A stretch of DNA of 30,703 nucleotides, from positions 1-30,703 of the forward strand of contig JBBRGG010000008.1 in NCBI GenBank assembly GCA_038240875.1, read 5' to 3'. A program made the position numbers and the translations under genes. Each line of letters begins with the position of its first letter. The stretch's first letter is position 1. The notes under the pieces are model-generated. The model saw nothing but the letters and a program-made list of their open reading frames with translations, was not told the DNA's origin and ran no database searches. This DNA is from JBBRGG01 sp038240875. GTDB taxonomy: Bacteria > Planctomycetota > Phycisphaerae > Phycisphaerales > UBA1924. Shown here in pieces: positions 1 to 7,392 of this stretch.

Positions 1-807
1 AGCTCGATGGAGACGTTCATCTTTGATAACCGCCCGCAGTGGGCGCGGATGACCCAGCGCGTGATGGGTGACGACGCCGGGCCTTATTTGCAGATCCAGC
101 GTGGCGGGTTTGCCTCGCGCGGGACGGCTGTTCTCTTCGACATCGGCGTGCGCGACACCTTCGCTATCGCGGCCCACGAAGGTTGGCACCAATACACGCA
201 GCAGACCTTTCGCGTGCCGCTCCCGATCTGGCTCGAAGAAGGCGTGGCGACGTACATGGAAGGGTTCCGCTGGGACGCGTTGCGAGGCAGATCGTCCGCC
301 GCGAACGACGCGATCCAAGGTCCGCTGGCTCCGCCACGCTTTACGCCTTGGTATAACTGGGAACGATTCGTGACGCTGGTGCGTGCGGCTCGGGCGAATC
401 GGTTGATGCCACTGACCGAGCTTGTGTCAACATCGCCACAAGATCTAGTAGACATTGGTGGCGATCGAGCCCTGCTGTATTACGCGCAGGTCTGGGCACT
501 CACGCTGTATTTGGCCGAAGGCGAGAAAGGCACGATGCGCGGCGACCTGCAAACTCTTCTTCAAGACGCAGCAAATGGCGCGATGGCGACCAAGGTTTCA
601 AGCGTTGTGGGTGATCGTGCAGCGCGTTCGTCACTGCTGCGCCGGCGCGGCGACGGGGTGTTGCGGACCTACTTCGCCAAGGACGCCGCAGCGATGAACG
701 AAGGGTATATGGCCTTCGTCGCCGCCATCGCCAAGCCTGGCGCACGCCAGTGGATCGCGCAAGGCCAAAGCCCTGTCGAGAACGCGCCCCCCGCTACGAA
801 TCCTTGA
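1..807 (+). CDS. HExxH metallopeptidase-like protein, DUF1570-type (5' partial)
   Basis: The frame is open from base 1, so the true start probably lies upstream; the Met at base 7 is just the first visible one. The visible 266 residues contain an HEGWH zinc-binding motif (His57, Glu58, His61 counted from that Met), followed by a WLEEG segment whose Glu77/78 can supply the third zinc ligand, as in gluzincin peptidases. DUF1570-type proteins, common in planctomycetes, share this layout, with a segment like METFIFDNRPQW shortly before the HExxH helix. The protein ends in a short Pro/Ala tail. Peptidase activity is inferred from the motif only; substrate and cell location are unknown because the N-terminus, where a signal peptide would be, is missing. 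No downstream partner: the next gene is a tRNA on the other strand. Confidence 0.7.
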   Translation, partial: SSMETFIFDNRPQWARMTQRVMGDDAGPYLQIQRGGFASRGTAVLFDIGVRDTFAIAAHEGWHQYTQQTFRVPLPIWLEEGVATYMEGFRWDALRGRSSAANDAIQGPLAPPRFTPWYNWERFVTLVRAARANRLMPLTELVSTSPQDLVDIGGDRALLYYAQVWALTLYLAEGEKGTMRGDLQTLLQDAANGAMATKVSSVVGDRAARSSLLRRRGDGVLRTYFAKDAAAMNEGYMAFVAAIAKPGARQWIAQGQSPVENAPPATNP

Positions 808-838
808 TTGAATTATTCAACGCTACGAATTCTTGATT
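792..838. repeat. Imperfect 18-bp direct repeat at the gene end
   Basis: The 18-bp sequence cgctacgaatccttgatt (792-809), which includes the stop codon of the first gene, recurs at 821-838 with one mismatch, 29 bp further on. It looks like a small local duplication of the gene's 3' end. Confidence 0.7.
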
Positions 839-883
839 CCGTGCTTTGCTCGCCTCGTCACTTCATCGAACCTCACGTGCAAT

Positions 884-921
884 TCCCAAAACGAAAGCAG
901 CCCTCGCGTGTGCAAGGGCTG
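884..921 (-). terminator. Rho-independent terminator of tRNA-Ser
   Basis: Read on the minus strand just after the tRNA 3' end, a 10-bp stem (921-912 pairing with 907-898, one G-T pair) closes a 4-base loop and is followed by CTTTCGTTTT. The stem is GC-rich and perfectly placed to end tRNA transcription. It may also stop read-through from the convergent upstream gene. Confidence 0.75.
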
Positions 922-928
922 TTTCAAG

Positions 929-1018
929 CGGAGAAGGGGGGATTCGAACCCCCGATACAGCTTTACACTGTATAACGGTTTAGCAAACCGTCGCCTTCAG
1001 CCACTCGGCCACCTCTCC
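929..1018 (-). tRNA. tRNA-Ser (anticodon GCT)
   Basis: The minus strand reads GGAGAGGTGGCCGAGTGG, a typical tRNA-Ser 5' end with D-loop GG. The anticodon stem ACGGT/ACCGT closes loop TTGCTAA, giving anticodon GCT, which reads AGC and AGU serine codons. A long variable arm follows, as expected of class II tRNAs. The T arm is GGGGG-TTCGAAT-CCCCC, and the acceptor strand CTTCTCC pairs with GGAGAGG (one G-T pair) before discriminator G at 929. CCA is not encoded. Length is 90 nt. Confidence 0.97.
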
Positions 1019-1299
1019 GAAACTCTGCTTTCACTGCCCTGACCGGGCAACACGCGGGAGCTGAAACCCACGGGCGTGAGTATAGGTATCTAACTCTCGC
1101 TCGGCGAGCCACACCGTCGCTTGCAGATGTTTCCAGCTTGAAAAACCATTCTTCGTCCAGATTCTAAACCACATCAGCCTCGCGTTGACCCCCTGCACCC
1201 GGCACAAAAATAAAAGTTCCTTTGCGGTCATGGGGCGCGGTCATAGAGCTTTGATCAGTTCAATAAATCTCTACATTTGAAACGCTTCTCGAAACGTTT
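1019..1299. other. Intergenic region upstream of tRNA-Ser
   Basis: No gene is supported here. Both flanking genes are on the minus strand, so it must hold the tRNA promoter. A TATACT -10-like element is visible on the minus strand at 1084-1079, but no good -35 stands at the right distance, so I do not assign a promoter. Two copies of gaaacg near 1279-1297 lie just after the stop of the next gene, without a convincing terminator. Confidence 0.4.
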
Positions 1300-2550
1300 T
1301 TATTTGGGCGAATCGGGCTTGATTTCAGGAACCTTGGCATTAGGTGCCTGAGCATCTGTCGTCTTGCCATTCGCCGCCTGATATTCAGCTAGGTTCTGTT
1401 CGAGTTGCGTCTTCATGCGACCCTCGGCAAGCGCTACCGCAGCGGTCTGAAGCTCAATTGCCCTGGCGATGTTCCCCTTGGAAAAGTTGGCGCGAGCCGC
1501 GGTGTCGAGCACGTCGGCGTTCTTGGACTGAGTGAACTCGACAGCTTTGTCCGCCGCCTTGACTGCAAGATCAAAGTCGCGCTGCTCAATCTTTGCGCCG
1601 GGGGCGACAATCGTCCACGCGATGCCAGCGAGTTTGAATACGTCCTTGCTTACGATTGCTTCGTCGACGAGCTTGTTAGCCAAGGTGTACGCCTCGCTGT
1701 ACTTCTTGTTCTCAAGTAGCAAGCCAAACTTCATGTCGGCCATATTCGCGGCGATCAAGGGATACTCGGTCTCGAAGGCGGCGAAATCAACCAAGGTTTC
1801 TTCAGCCGTGCTGGACTGGAACAACTTCTCGAACGCCTTATCAGCAGCGGCCATCGCGGCTGGACCTTTTTCTGAATCCCATGTGCCCTTGGCGAACATG
1901 TCGAGAGCGAGGTCGAGCATCATCGGACGGCCGATCCACGCGATCTTGCCTTCCTTATCAACGAGGAAGCATGCAGGGATGCCTTGGATCTGTGCGGCGT
2001 TCATGTAAGCATTCGCCATCGCTTCCGATGAGCCGTCGTACGCAACGTGATACTGCATGCGTTCGCCCTGCTCATTGACGAACTTCTGGACGCGTTCTGC
2101 GGTCTGCTCGTTGTACTGCTCGCCGATGTTCACGCCGATGATGTGGATGCCCTTGTTCTTATACTGCTTGGCAAGCTTCGATAGATGAGGCATGGATTCG
2201 ATGCAAGGGCCACACCACGTCGCCCAAAACTCAACGACGTACACTTGCCCAGGTTTGAATTCGGTGATCGCATCACCCTTGAGCCACTTCTCGATCACGA
2301 GCTTTGGCGCAGAGTCGCCAATCTTGAGAGTTGGGGCGGGTGCCGCAGTTTCGAGGGGCATGTCAGGTATCGCCGGAATAGCTGTTTCTGCCGGAGCAGC
2401 CGTGGTCGTTGACGCGGCAGGAGCAGCAGGTGCTGCCGGAGTACTACCCTGCGCGAGCACAGCGCTCGTCGCGATAGAGAAAATCCCGGCAACTGCAATC
2501 AGGTACGTGATCCGGGTGGCGGTAACACGCGAGCGAGCAAGAGTCTTCAA
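1300..2550 (-). CDS. Exported TlpA/ResA-like thioredoxin-fold protein
   Basis: Predicted 416-residue thiol-disulfide protein exported to the periplasm. I choose the TTG start at 2550: it has a GGAG ribosome site 6 nt upstream (2557-2560) and gives an ideal signal peptide (basic MKTLARSRVTATR, hydrophobic core, cleavage after AVLA near residue 33). An upstream in-frame ATG at 2703 would bury this signal behind 51 unlikely residues. A low-complexity Ala/Pro/Thr linker (about 36-75) precedes a thioredoxin domain with the redox motif WCGPC at 112-116 and a cis-Pro segment (QGIPACFLVDKEGKIAWIG). The C-terminal 180 or so residues are helical and TPR-like, ending in a charged tail. TlpA/ResA proteins reduce cysteines of cytochrome c or other exported proteins; the substrate here is unknown. 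No cytochrome-maturation gene is nearby. Confidence 0.88.
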   Translation of the reverse strand: MKTLARSRVTATRITYLIAVAGIFSIATSAVLAQGSTPAAPAAPAASTTTAAPAETAIPAIPDMPLETAAPAPTLKIGDSAPKLVIEKWLKGDAITEFKPGQVYVVEFWATWCGPCIESMPHLSKLAKQYKNKGIHIIGVNIGEQYNEQTAERVQKFVNEQGERMQYHVAYDGSSEAMANAYMNAAQIQGIPACFLVDKEGKIAWIGRPMMLDLALDMFAKGTWDSEKGPAAMAAADKAFEKLFQSSTAEETLVDFAAFETEYPLIAANMADMKFGLLLENKKYSEAYTLANKLVDEAIVSKDVFKLAGIAWTIVAPGAKIEQRDFDLAVKAADKAVEFTQSKNADVLDTAARANFSKGNIARAIELQTAAVALAEGRMKTQLEQNLAEYQAANGKTTDAQAPNAKVPEIKPDSPK

Positions 2551-2692
2551 GGATATCTCCAAGAGGGTGAATGGTGTCAGAGCAGTTTCTTGCACGACAC
2601 TCATCAGATGCTGCCGAGTAGCTGTCCTCGGCGATTGTGACGTATATTCAGACGTTTGAGCCACTAAGTTGTTCAACGGTTTGGCTGTGTTC

Positions 2693-2717
2693 AATATACG
2701 CAATGATCAAATGATCA
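2693..2717 (-). promoter_or_regulatory. Possible operator and -10 upstream of the thioredoxin-like gene
   Basis: In the 255-bp gap upstream of the TTG start, two TGATCA palindromes (2704-2709 and 2712-2717) are separated by AA, making a 14-bp near-perfect inverted repeat. On the minus strand a TATATT -10-like hexamer (2698-2693) lies just downstream of it, so a bound regulator would cover the -35/-10 spacer. The -35 position (CCACTG) is poor, so the promoter would need an activator or another sigma factor. Speculative. Confidence 0.3.
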
Positions 2718-2805
2718 GTGGATCGAAACTCTGTGACTTAGACGCAACGCTTGAATTATCCTACTTTAAATACAATTGTGAGTTGTATCTCAGCCTTGCG
2801 TTTCA

Positions 2806-3276
2806 TCACGACAAATCCGCTTCGCCCAGCAGGCGGAACTCTTTACGTCGCAGGATCTGCCCCGCAAGAGTGAGGTCGTCAACCGCGAGCGCGATCACCG
2901 GTGATCCTTCCGGGCGAACCATGAGCGGATACGCGAACTGGATCGACAGCTCCGCAGCCAAAAGCGACAGGCACATGCTCGAAAGCGTATGGCCATTACA
3001 AAGCTCAACGACAAGAACCTCCCGAGCACTATGCGGGAGGTTCTCGGCTTGAAGAAGCTTGGATGCTTGTGTGGCGCTTGAAGTGATCAGTCGGACTACC
3101 GCGTGGTCGCTTGCTTCATGCACAGACAGCGCACAAATGCGAGTGGTCGATCCCTCGAAACACTCGACAAGATCAAAGAGTTTACCCACCTTATTCGTGA
3201 GGAACACGCTAAACTGCGTGACCATCGGCGGGGAGTAACCGTGTGCCGTGTGCATGGGCATGGGGGCTTGGCTCAT
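2806..3276 (-). CDS. ACT-domain protein (probable amino-acid sensor)
   Basis: A small soluble protein (156 aa from the ATG at 3276). The segment VTQFSVFLTNKVGKLFDLVE is typical of an ACT-domain first strand and helix, and a second similar half follows after about residue 80 (VLVVELCNGHTLSSMCLSLL, then IQFAYPLMVRPEGSPVIAL), so it looks like two tandem ACT domains with no catalytic domain. ACT domains bind amino acids or other small ligands and act as regulators; the ligand here is unknown. The start is uncertain: GTG at 3303, ATG at 3276 and ATG at 3228 (just before VTQFSV) all lack a clear ribosome site. It lies downstream of the isc genes on the same strand but 317 bp away, so co-transcription is doubtful. 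Confidence 0.75.
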   Translation of the reverse strand: MSQAPMPMHTAHGYSPPMVTQFSVFLTNKVGKLFDLVECFEGSTTRICALSVHEASDHAVVRLITSSATQASKLLQAENLPHSAREVLVVELCNGHTLSSMCLSLLAAELSIQFAYPLMVRPEGSPVIALAVDDLTLAGQILRRKEFRLLGEADLS

Positions 3277-3593
3277 GGGCTTTGGTACACCATCCAGAGG
3301 CACCTGACACGTGGGAAACGCTCAAGAGTGCTGATTCAGTCGCGTCGACTCGAAGTCTCGCACACGACGTTGGATATCGAGTTGCGCACGCCGAGTCTGC
3401 ATCAATGGTTTGCACAGTGCGAACCACCGAGTTACTCAACTCCACAATAACCACTCTTGATCAATTTCTCAACATAAACTCGTCTGCTTATGCAACGAAG
3501 AAAGCCATTTCCACGCGACACCCTGTTTTGGTGGCGAAGAAATGGCTAGGAACAAGAGCTTGTTGGCTCAAAGCGAGTTTGTAAACAAACCGA
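3277..3593. other. Intergenic region between the ACT gene and iscA
   Basis: No gene is supported in this 317-bp gap. The only structure I see is the pair of inverted repeats at 3551-3590, next to the iscA stop. The rest should contain the promoter of the ACT gene, which I could not identify. Confidence 0.4.
3551..3590. repeat. Two short inverted repeats just after iscA
   Basis: AACAAG-AG-CTTGTT (3551-3564) and GTTTGT-AA-ACAAAC (3577-3590) each have perfect 6-bp arms around a 2-base centre. Their centres are 26 bp apart, and the second ends three bases from the iscA stop codon. Neither has a U-run, so they are not classic terminators. They could be protein-binding sites or RNA 3'-end protectors. 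Confidence 0.5.
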
Positions 3594-3971
3594 TCAGGCA
3601 CTGAAACTGCTACCACAGCCACAGGTGCTGGTCGCGTTGGGGTTGCCGAACACAAACCCACGGCCCATGATCTCATCGCGAAAGTCGATGGTCACGCCGT
3701 TGAGATACAGCAGGCTCTTGGGGTCAACGATGATCTTGACGCCATGCTGTTCGATGAGCTCGTCAGTGTCCTTCTGGGTTTCGGTAAGGTCCAGAACATA
3801 GCTAAAGCCTGAGCAGCCGCCACCCTTGACGCCGACGCGAAGGCGAACGTTCGCTGGGTCGAGCTCTTGCTGCTGGATGATGGACTTGATTTCGCGGGCG
3901 GCGGTCTCGCTGAGGATCACGCCATCGGTCGAAGCCTGGGTGCCGGTCTGGGGAAGTGTGGTGCTAGCCAT
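3594..3971 (-). CDS. iscA: Fe-S cluster carrier/assembly protein IscA (A-type, HesB family)
   Basis: 125-residue A-type carrier that receives Fe-S clusters from the scaffold and passes them to target enzymes in the cytoplasm. The three conserved cysteines are present: one in GGGCSGFSY and two in the C-terminal STCGCGSSF. The ILSETAAREIKSII segment is the standard HesB/IscA N-terminal helix. The start ATG at 3971 has a strong AAGGAG site 6 nt upstream. A Ser/Thr-rich extension of about 17 residues precedes the domain. It is the third gene of iscS-iscU-iscA, 158 bp after iscU, with a stable hairpin just before its ribosome site that may tune its expression. Confidence 0.95.
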   Translation of the reverse strand: MASTTLPQTGTQASTDGVILSETAAREIKSIIQQQELDPANVRLRVGVKGGGCSGFSYVLDLTETQKDTDELIEQHGVKIIVDPKSLLYLNGVTIDFRDEIMGRGFVFGNPNATSTCGCGSSFSA

Positions 3972-3988
3972 GAGAGTCTCCTTAAACA

Positions 3989-4012
3989 GCGAACCAAACA
4001 GGTTTGGCTCGC
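3989..4012 (-). promoter_or_regulatory. Hairpin in the iscU-iscA spacer
   Basis: The arms 4012-4002 and 3999-3989 pair over 11 bp with one G-T pair, around a very short centre. On the transcript it would sit a few bases upstream of the iscA ribosome site and be followed by UGUUUAA. It may act as a processing or stability element, or as a weak attenuator lowering iscA relative to iscU; a full terminator is unlikely given the poor U-run. Confidence 0.55.
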
Positions 4013-4129
4013 ATGAATCTACTGTACGTATAGATCTACATACGTTTCGATGCACGAGGCGGTTTGCGGGTTCAATCAAACAAGATATCGGCAGACAGAA
4101 ACGAGTAGACCAGCGTTAAACATGCGAAA

Positions 4130-4561
4130 TTAGTGGGCGTGTTCGTGCTGGGCAGGGGCTGCGATGCCGTTCTTAACCCGGTAATCCGCAACCGCGGCCC
4201 GGATCGCGTCTTCCGCGAGAACCGAGCAGTGGATCTTGACCGGGGGCAGGTCAAGCTCTTCGACGATCTGCGTGTTCTTGATCTGTTCAGCTTGGTCGAT
4301 AGTCTTGCCCTTGAGCCACTCGGTCGCGAGCGAGCTGCTGGCAATCGCCGAGCCACACCCGAAGCACTTGAACTTGGCGTCTTCGACAAGTCCGGTGACG
4401 GGGTTAACCTTAATCTGGAGCTGCATGACGTCGCCACATTCAGGCGCGCCAACAAGGCCAACGCCAACGTCCTTGCGTTGCTTGATGTCGGCCTGAGTGC
4501 CGAATGAACCGACGTTGCGTGGGTTCTCGTAGTGTTCGATGATCTTTGGGCCGTATGCCAT
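4130..4561 (-). CDS. iscU: Fe-S cluster assembly scaffold IscU
   Basis: 143-residue scaffold on which sulfur from IscS and iron are built into [2Fe-2S]/[4Fe-4S] clusters. The ligands are all visible: Cys42 and Asp44 (PECGDVM), Cys66 and Cys69 (FKCFGCGSAI), and His111-Cys112 (PVKIHCSVLAEDA). The start follows a GGAG site (GGAGAACTCTC-ATG). The LPPVK motif that HscA chaperones recognise in IscU is present at about 105-109, although no hscA or hscB gene is in the window. The C-terminus ends in a short His-rich tail (HEHAH), which is unusual and could bind metal. Middle gene of the isc operon. Confidence 0.96.
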   Translation of the reverse strand: MAYGPKIIEHYENPRNVGSFGTQADIKQRKDVGVGLVGAPECGDVMQLQIKVNPVTGLVEDAKFKCFGCGSAIASSSLATEWLKGKTIDQAEQIKNTQIVEELDLPPVKIHCSVLAEDAIRAAVADYRVKNGIAAPAQHEHAH

Positions 4562-4724
4562 GAGAGTTCTCCAAATTTCAAGAGCAGTAAATGGCTATAC
4601 GGCCAAATCTGCGTGTGCTGTCGTTTCGTGAGTGTCGAACAATCGACGCTCGTCAATTACTGAACCCGATCCCTCTAGCGCCATCGAATCATTTGCGGCT
4701 TTAGCCATTGGTTGCTTTAACCAT

Positions 4725-6008
4725 TTAGTGATGCGCCCATTCCACCTTGCTGATATCAATCCCTTCATTGTACATGTCGTACAAGGGCGAAAGTTCGCGC
4801 AGCTTGAGCACATTGTGAATGATCCGCTCGATTGCGTAATCAACCTCCGCCTCCGTCGTCCAGCGGCCAAGGCTCAGCCGCAGCGATGAATGTGCTAGTT
4901 CATCACCCACGCCCAAACCCTTGAGCACATAGCTCGGCTCAAGGCTCGCGCTCGTGCACGCCGAACCAGATGAACACGCGATTTCCTTGATCGCCATCAT
5001 CATGCTTTCGCCTTCGACAAAGCCGAAGGAAATATTGCTGATGTGGGGCAGGCGCTTGTCCTTGTGGCCATTGACTTCGCACACGTCGATCTTGCTCGTG
5101 ATGGCCATTTCCATCTTCTTCCGCAGCGCGAGCAAACGGATCGCGTCCGTATCCATTTCCTGCATTGCGATCTCGCACGCCTTGCCGAAGCCGACGATGC
5201 CGGTTACGTTGTGCGTGCCGGGGCGGAAGCCGCGTTCCTGCCCGCCGCCGTCGTACAACGCCTGCAAGCGAACGCGTGGCTTGCGACGACGCACGTACAA
5301 CGCGCCGATGCCCTTAGGCCCATACATCTTGTGCCCCGACCAACTCATCAGGTCGATGTTATCGGTTTCGACATTGGTAGGCATCTTGCCGACCCATTGC
5401 GTTGCATCGGTGTGGAAAATCACGCCACGCTCATGGCACAACTTGCCGATCTGTGGCACCTCGTTGATCGTGCCGATCTCGTTATTCCCCCACATCAACG
5501 TCACCAGAATCGTGTCCTCACGCATCGCAGCTTCAACCATCTCCGCGGTGATTACGCCATCCTTGGGCGGCTCAAGATACGTGACGTCAAAGCCTTCCTT
5601 CTGCAAGCGCTTGCACGGATCAAGCACGGCTTTGTGCTCGATGATGCAGGTAATGACGTGCCCGCGTGGCTTGCCCGAGTTGGCTCCTGCCTTCTCGTAC
5701 ATGTAAGCCGCACCCTTAATGGCGATGTTGTTCGACTCGGTTGAGCCCGACGTAAAGATGATTTCCTTTTCGTCGGCACCGATCAGCGTCGCGGCTTGCT
5801 GACGAGCGATATCGCACCCTTCTTCAGATTCCCATCCAAAGCGATGGTTTCGGCTGCCTGGGTTACCAAACTTCTGCGTGAAGTAAGGAAGCATCGCCTC
5901 TACCACACGCGGATCGCAAGGCGTGGTCGCCGCATGATCAAGATAAATCGGGAGCTTGAACGCATTGGTTGACAAGGCGTTGGCTGGCTTGGTTGAGGGG
6001 AAAGTCAT
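4725..6008 (-). CDS. iscS: Cysteine desulfurase IscS
   Basis: 427-residue PLP enzyme converting cysteine to alanine and a protein-bound persulfide, the sulfur source for Fe-S clusters and tRNA thiolation. The N-terminal YLDHAATTP motif, PLP lysine Lys227 (SWSGHKMYGPKG) and catalytic Cys351 in the flexible loop (SSGSACTSASLEPSYVL) are all present, together with the RPGTHN segment. The IscS-type C-terminus (LRELSPLYDMYNEGIDIS, then WAHH) marks it as IscS rather than SufS. The start ATG follows a GAGGAA site. First gene of iscS-iscU-iscA on the minus strand. The usual IscR regulator, chaperones and ferredoxin are not adjacent. Confidence 0.97.
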   Translation of the reverse strand: MTFPSTKPANALSTNAFKLPIYLDHAATTPCDPRVVEAMLPYFTQKFGNPGSRNHRFGWESEEGCDIARQQAATLIGADEKEIIFTSGSTESNNIAIKGAAYMYEKAGANSGKPRGHVITCIIEHKAVLDPCKRLQKEGFDVTYLEPPKDGVITAEMVEAAMREDTILVTLMWGNNEIGTINEVPQIGKLCHERGVIFHTDATQWVGKMPTNVETDNIDLMSWSGHKMYGPKGIGALYVRRRKPRVRLQALYDGGGQERGFRPGTHNVTGIVGFGKACEIAMQEMDTDAIRLLALRKKMEMAITSKIDVCEVNGHKDKRLPHISNISFGFVEGESMMMAIKEIACSSGSACTSASLEPSYVLKGLGVGDELAHSSLRLSLGRWTTEAEVDYAIERIIHNVLKLRELSPLYDMYNEGIDISKVEWAHH

Positions 6009-6332
6009 CGTTGGTTCCTCAGTTTCTAGAGCATGCGCCGCAAGAGGTCAACCCCGCACGCACGCGAAAGTGGTTAACACGAAACAGTAAGTACCGCATC
6101 TAACGAGTTGTACAAGCATACGGCTCGAGTCAATTGATTCTGAGTCTCAGGAACAATTAAGAGTGAACTTGGAACAATTCTTTACTCTTTCAGGATTTCT
6201 GATGCACGCTCGTTAAAGAGAGATTCGCTGCCGGAAAGAGATCGATTCATACTTCCAAACTTGAACGCGTTATGTTAGCGTCTTGACTTGTCTGAGGTAT
6301 AGTGTTCTTTATAGTATCTGAGTTTAGTCGAT
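6009..6332. other. Leader/promoter region of the isc operon
   Basis: No gene is supported in this 324-bp gap between the transporter stop and iscS. It is AT-richer than its surroundings and must hold the isc promoter. I see the repeat structure at 6150-6189 but no convincing -35/-10 pair on the minus strand. A TTGACT near 6282 on the plus strand has TATAGT hexamers only at the wrong distances (9 and 21 bp). Confidence 0.45.
6150..6189. promoter_or_regulatory. Candidate operator: two direct repeats with an inverted repeat
   Basis: GGAACAATT occurs at 6150-6158 and again at 6171-6179, 21 bp apart, which is two helical turns, so both lie on the same DNA face. AAGAGT (6159-6164) and ACTCTT (6184-6189) form an inverted repeat across the same stretch. 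It lies about 145 bp upstream of the iscS start. Inferred regulator site; no regulator is identified. Confidence 0.4.
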
Positions 6333-7148
6333 TCATGTAATCGATGATGACGAGATCGGCTTAAGCCCAAGCTGCTTCTCAATCAAAAACCGCCCCAAAT
6401 AGATCAAAGGCGTGATTCCTAAAGCAATCACAAATTTGAGCGTATACCCGGTCCCTGCGGTCTTAATGACCTCCATGAAGGGCATCGGGTCGGTTCCTGC
6501 GGGGAAATACTTTCGGCCTAAATTAAACGCGATATACGTGACCACGAACGAATCGACAAATTGGCTGATCACCGTTGAGCCTGTGGCTCGAAGCCAGATC
6601 AACCTGCCCCCGGTGCGGCGTTTGATAAAGCCAAACATGTACACGTCGGCGAGATTGCCGATTAGGTATGCCGCCAAAGACGCCACAAACATCACCCGGC
6701 TGTTCCCAAATACATCTATGAAGGACTTGGCGTCAATGTTAAAGCCTACATTCCAGTGCGGCATCGCCAGCGCGACATTCATCGCAACAAACGAAATTCC
6801 GCCCATGGCGAAACTGATGTACACGATCCTGCGCGCGGCTTTTTTGCCATAATACTCGTTGGCAAGGTCAGTTATGAGAAAAGTCAGCGGAAACGTCAGC
6901 ATGCCACAGGTGTGCTGGATCGCGTCAATCGGCGTCGACAACCAAGGCAACGTGAACGAGAACCCAAGCGGGATCCGAAACAGCTTCACACCCAAAAGAT
7001 CCGCCATTATCAAGCACGCGATCGAAATAGCCATCAGCCAGACGTAGAGAAGTTGCGCTTTGGAAAGAGCGTGCGGGGCGTGAGGGTTGTGATGGGCGTG
7101 AGAAAGTTGGCTTGAATGAACTGATTGTTCAGTGGTTGGCGTTGGCAC
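6333..7148 (-). CDS. yhhQ: Queuosine precursor transporter, YhhQ/VUT family
   Basis: 271-residue integral membrane protein of the family that imports queuosine precursors (preQ0/preQ1) for tRNA modification. Several hydrophobic helices are visible (for example YVWLMAISIACLIMADLLGV, LTFPLTFLITDLANEYYG, VMFVASLAAYLIGNLADVYMF). The DLANEYYGKKAAR and QFVDSFV segments are characteristic of the family. The start is GTG at 7148, set by a strong GAGGAG site 5 nt upstream. The N-terminus has a His-rich hydrophilic extension (about 30 residues) before the first helix, which is longer than usual. No other queuosine gene is in the window. It is monocistronic, with a leader carrying a tandem 15-bp duplication. 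Confidence 0.92.
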   Translation of the reverse strand: MPTPTTEQSVHSSQLSHAHHNPHAPHALSKAQLLYVWLMAISIACLIMADLLGVKLFRIPLGFSFTLPWLSTPIDAIQHTCGMLTFPLTFLITDLANEYYGKKAARRIVYISFAMGGISFVAMNVALAMPHWNVGFNIDAKSFIDVFGNSRVMFVASLAAYLIGNLADVYMFGFIKRRTGGRLIWLRATGSTVISQFVDSFVVTYIAFNLGRKYFPAGTDPMPFMEVIKTAGTGYTLKFVIALGITPLIYLGRFLIEKQLGLKPISSSSIT

Positions 7149-7184
7149 GAGATCTCCTCAAAGCGGCTAACTGCGTAGGGGATG

Positions 7185-7214
7185 CTTACCTGATAAAGCC
7201 TTACCTGATAAAGC
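7185..7214 (-). repeat. Tandem 15-bp duplication in the transporter leader
   Basis: cttacctgataaagc occurs twice head to tail (7185-7199, 7200-7214) without mismatch, 37-66 bp upstream of the GTG start. On the minus strand each copy reads GCTTTATCAGGTAAG and can fold as a small hairpin (GCTT...AAGC or GCTTT...AAGGC), so the leader RNA would carry two identical stem-loops in a row. Confidence 0.85.
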
Positions 7215-7324
7215 GAGGTGCAACGTAATGCGAGGATTTGGCGTATTTGGATGCCTGTTGGCACCACCTGTCACTGTAACTCGTTCTCATGACCGGTTCT
7301 ATAGCACGTTGGTTCGCACGATAG

Positions 7325-7354
7325 TCTACAGGGAGATTCAATCACTTGTGTCAA
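7325..7354 (-). promoter_or_regulatory. Candidate promoter of the transporter gene
   Basis: A perfect TTGACA -35 hexamer lies on the minus strand at 7354-7349, with TGTAGA 18 bp further (7330-7325) as a weak -10. It would give a leader of roughly 170 nt containing the duplicated hairpins. The -10 match is poor. Confidence 0.3.
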
Positions 7355-7392
7355 CGCCTTGGCGGCACGGTTGAGGCATCTAGAATGCCCTC

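Noticed and set aside
833..1042. Open frame of 69 codons across the tRNA region
   Set aside because: Its RRGDSNPRYS-type peptide is simply a translated antisense tRNA-Ser, a known false call.
4954..5744. Two long plus-strand frames (250 and 233 codons)
   Set aside because: Both are antisense to iscS, whose catalytic motifs are unambiguous.
6282..6321. TTGACT with two TATAGT boxes as a plus-strand promoter
   Set aside because: Spacings of 9 and 21 bp are wrong, and no plus-strand gene follows for 1 kb.
7185..7354. Known preQ1 or cobalamin riboswitch
   Set aside because: The conserved core sequences of these classes are not visible; only tandem hairpins are seen.
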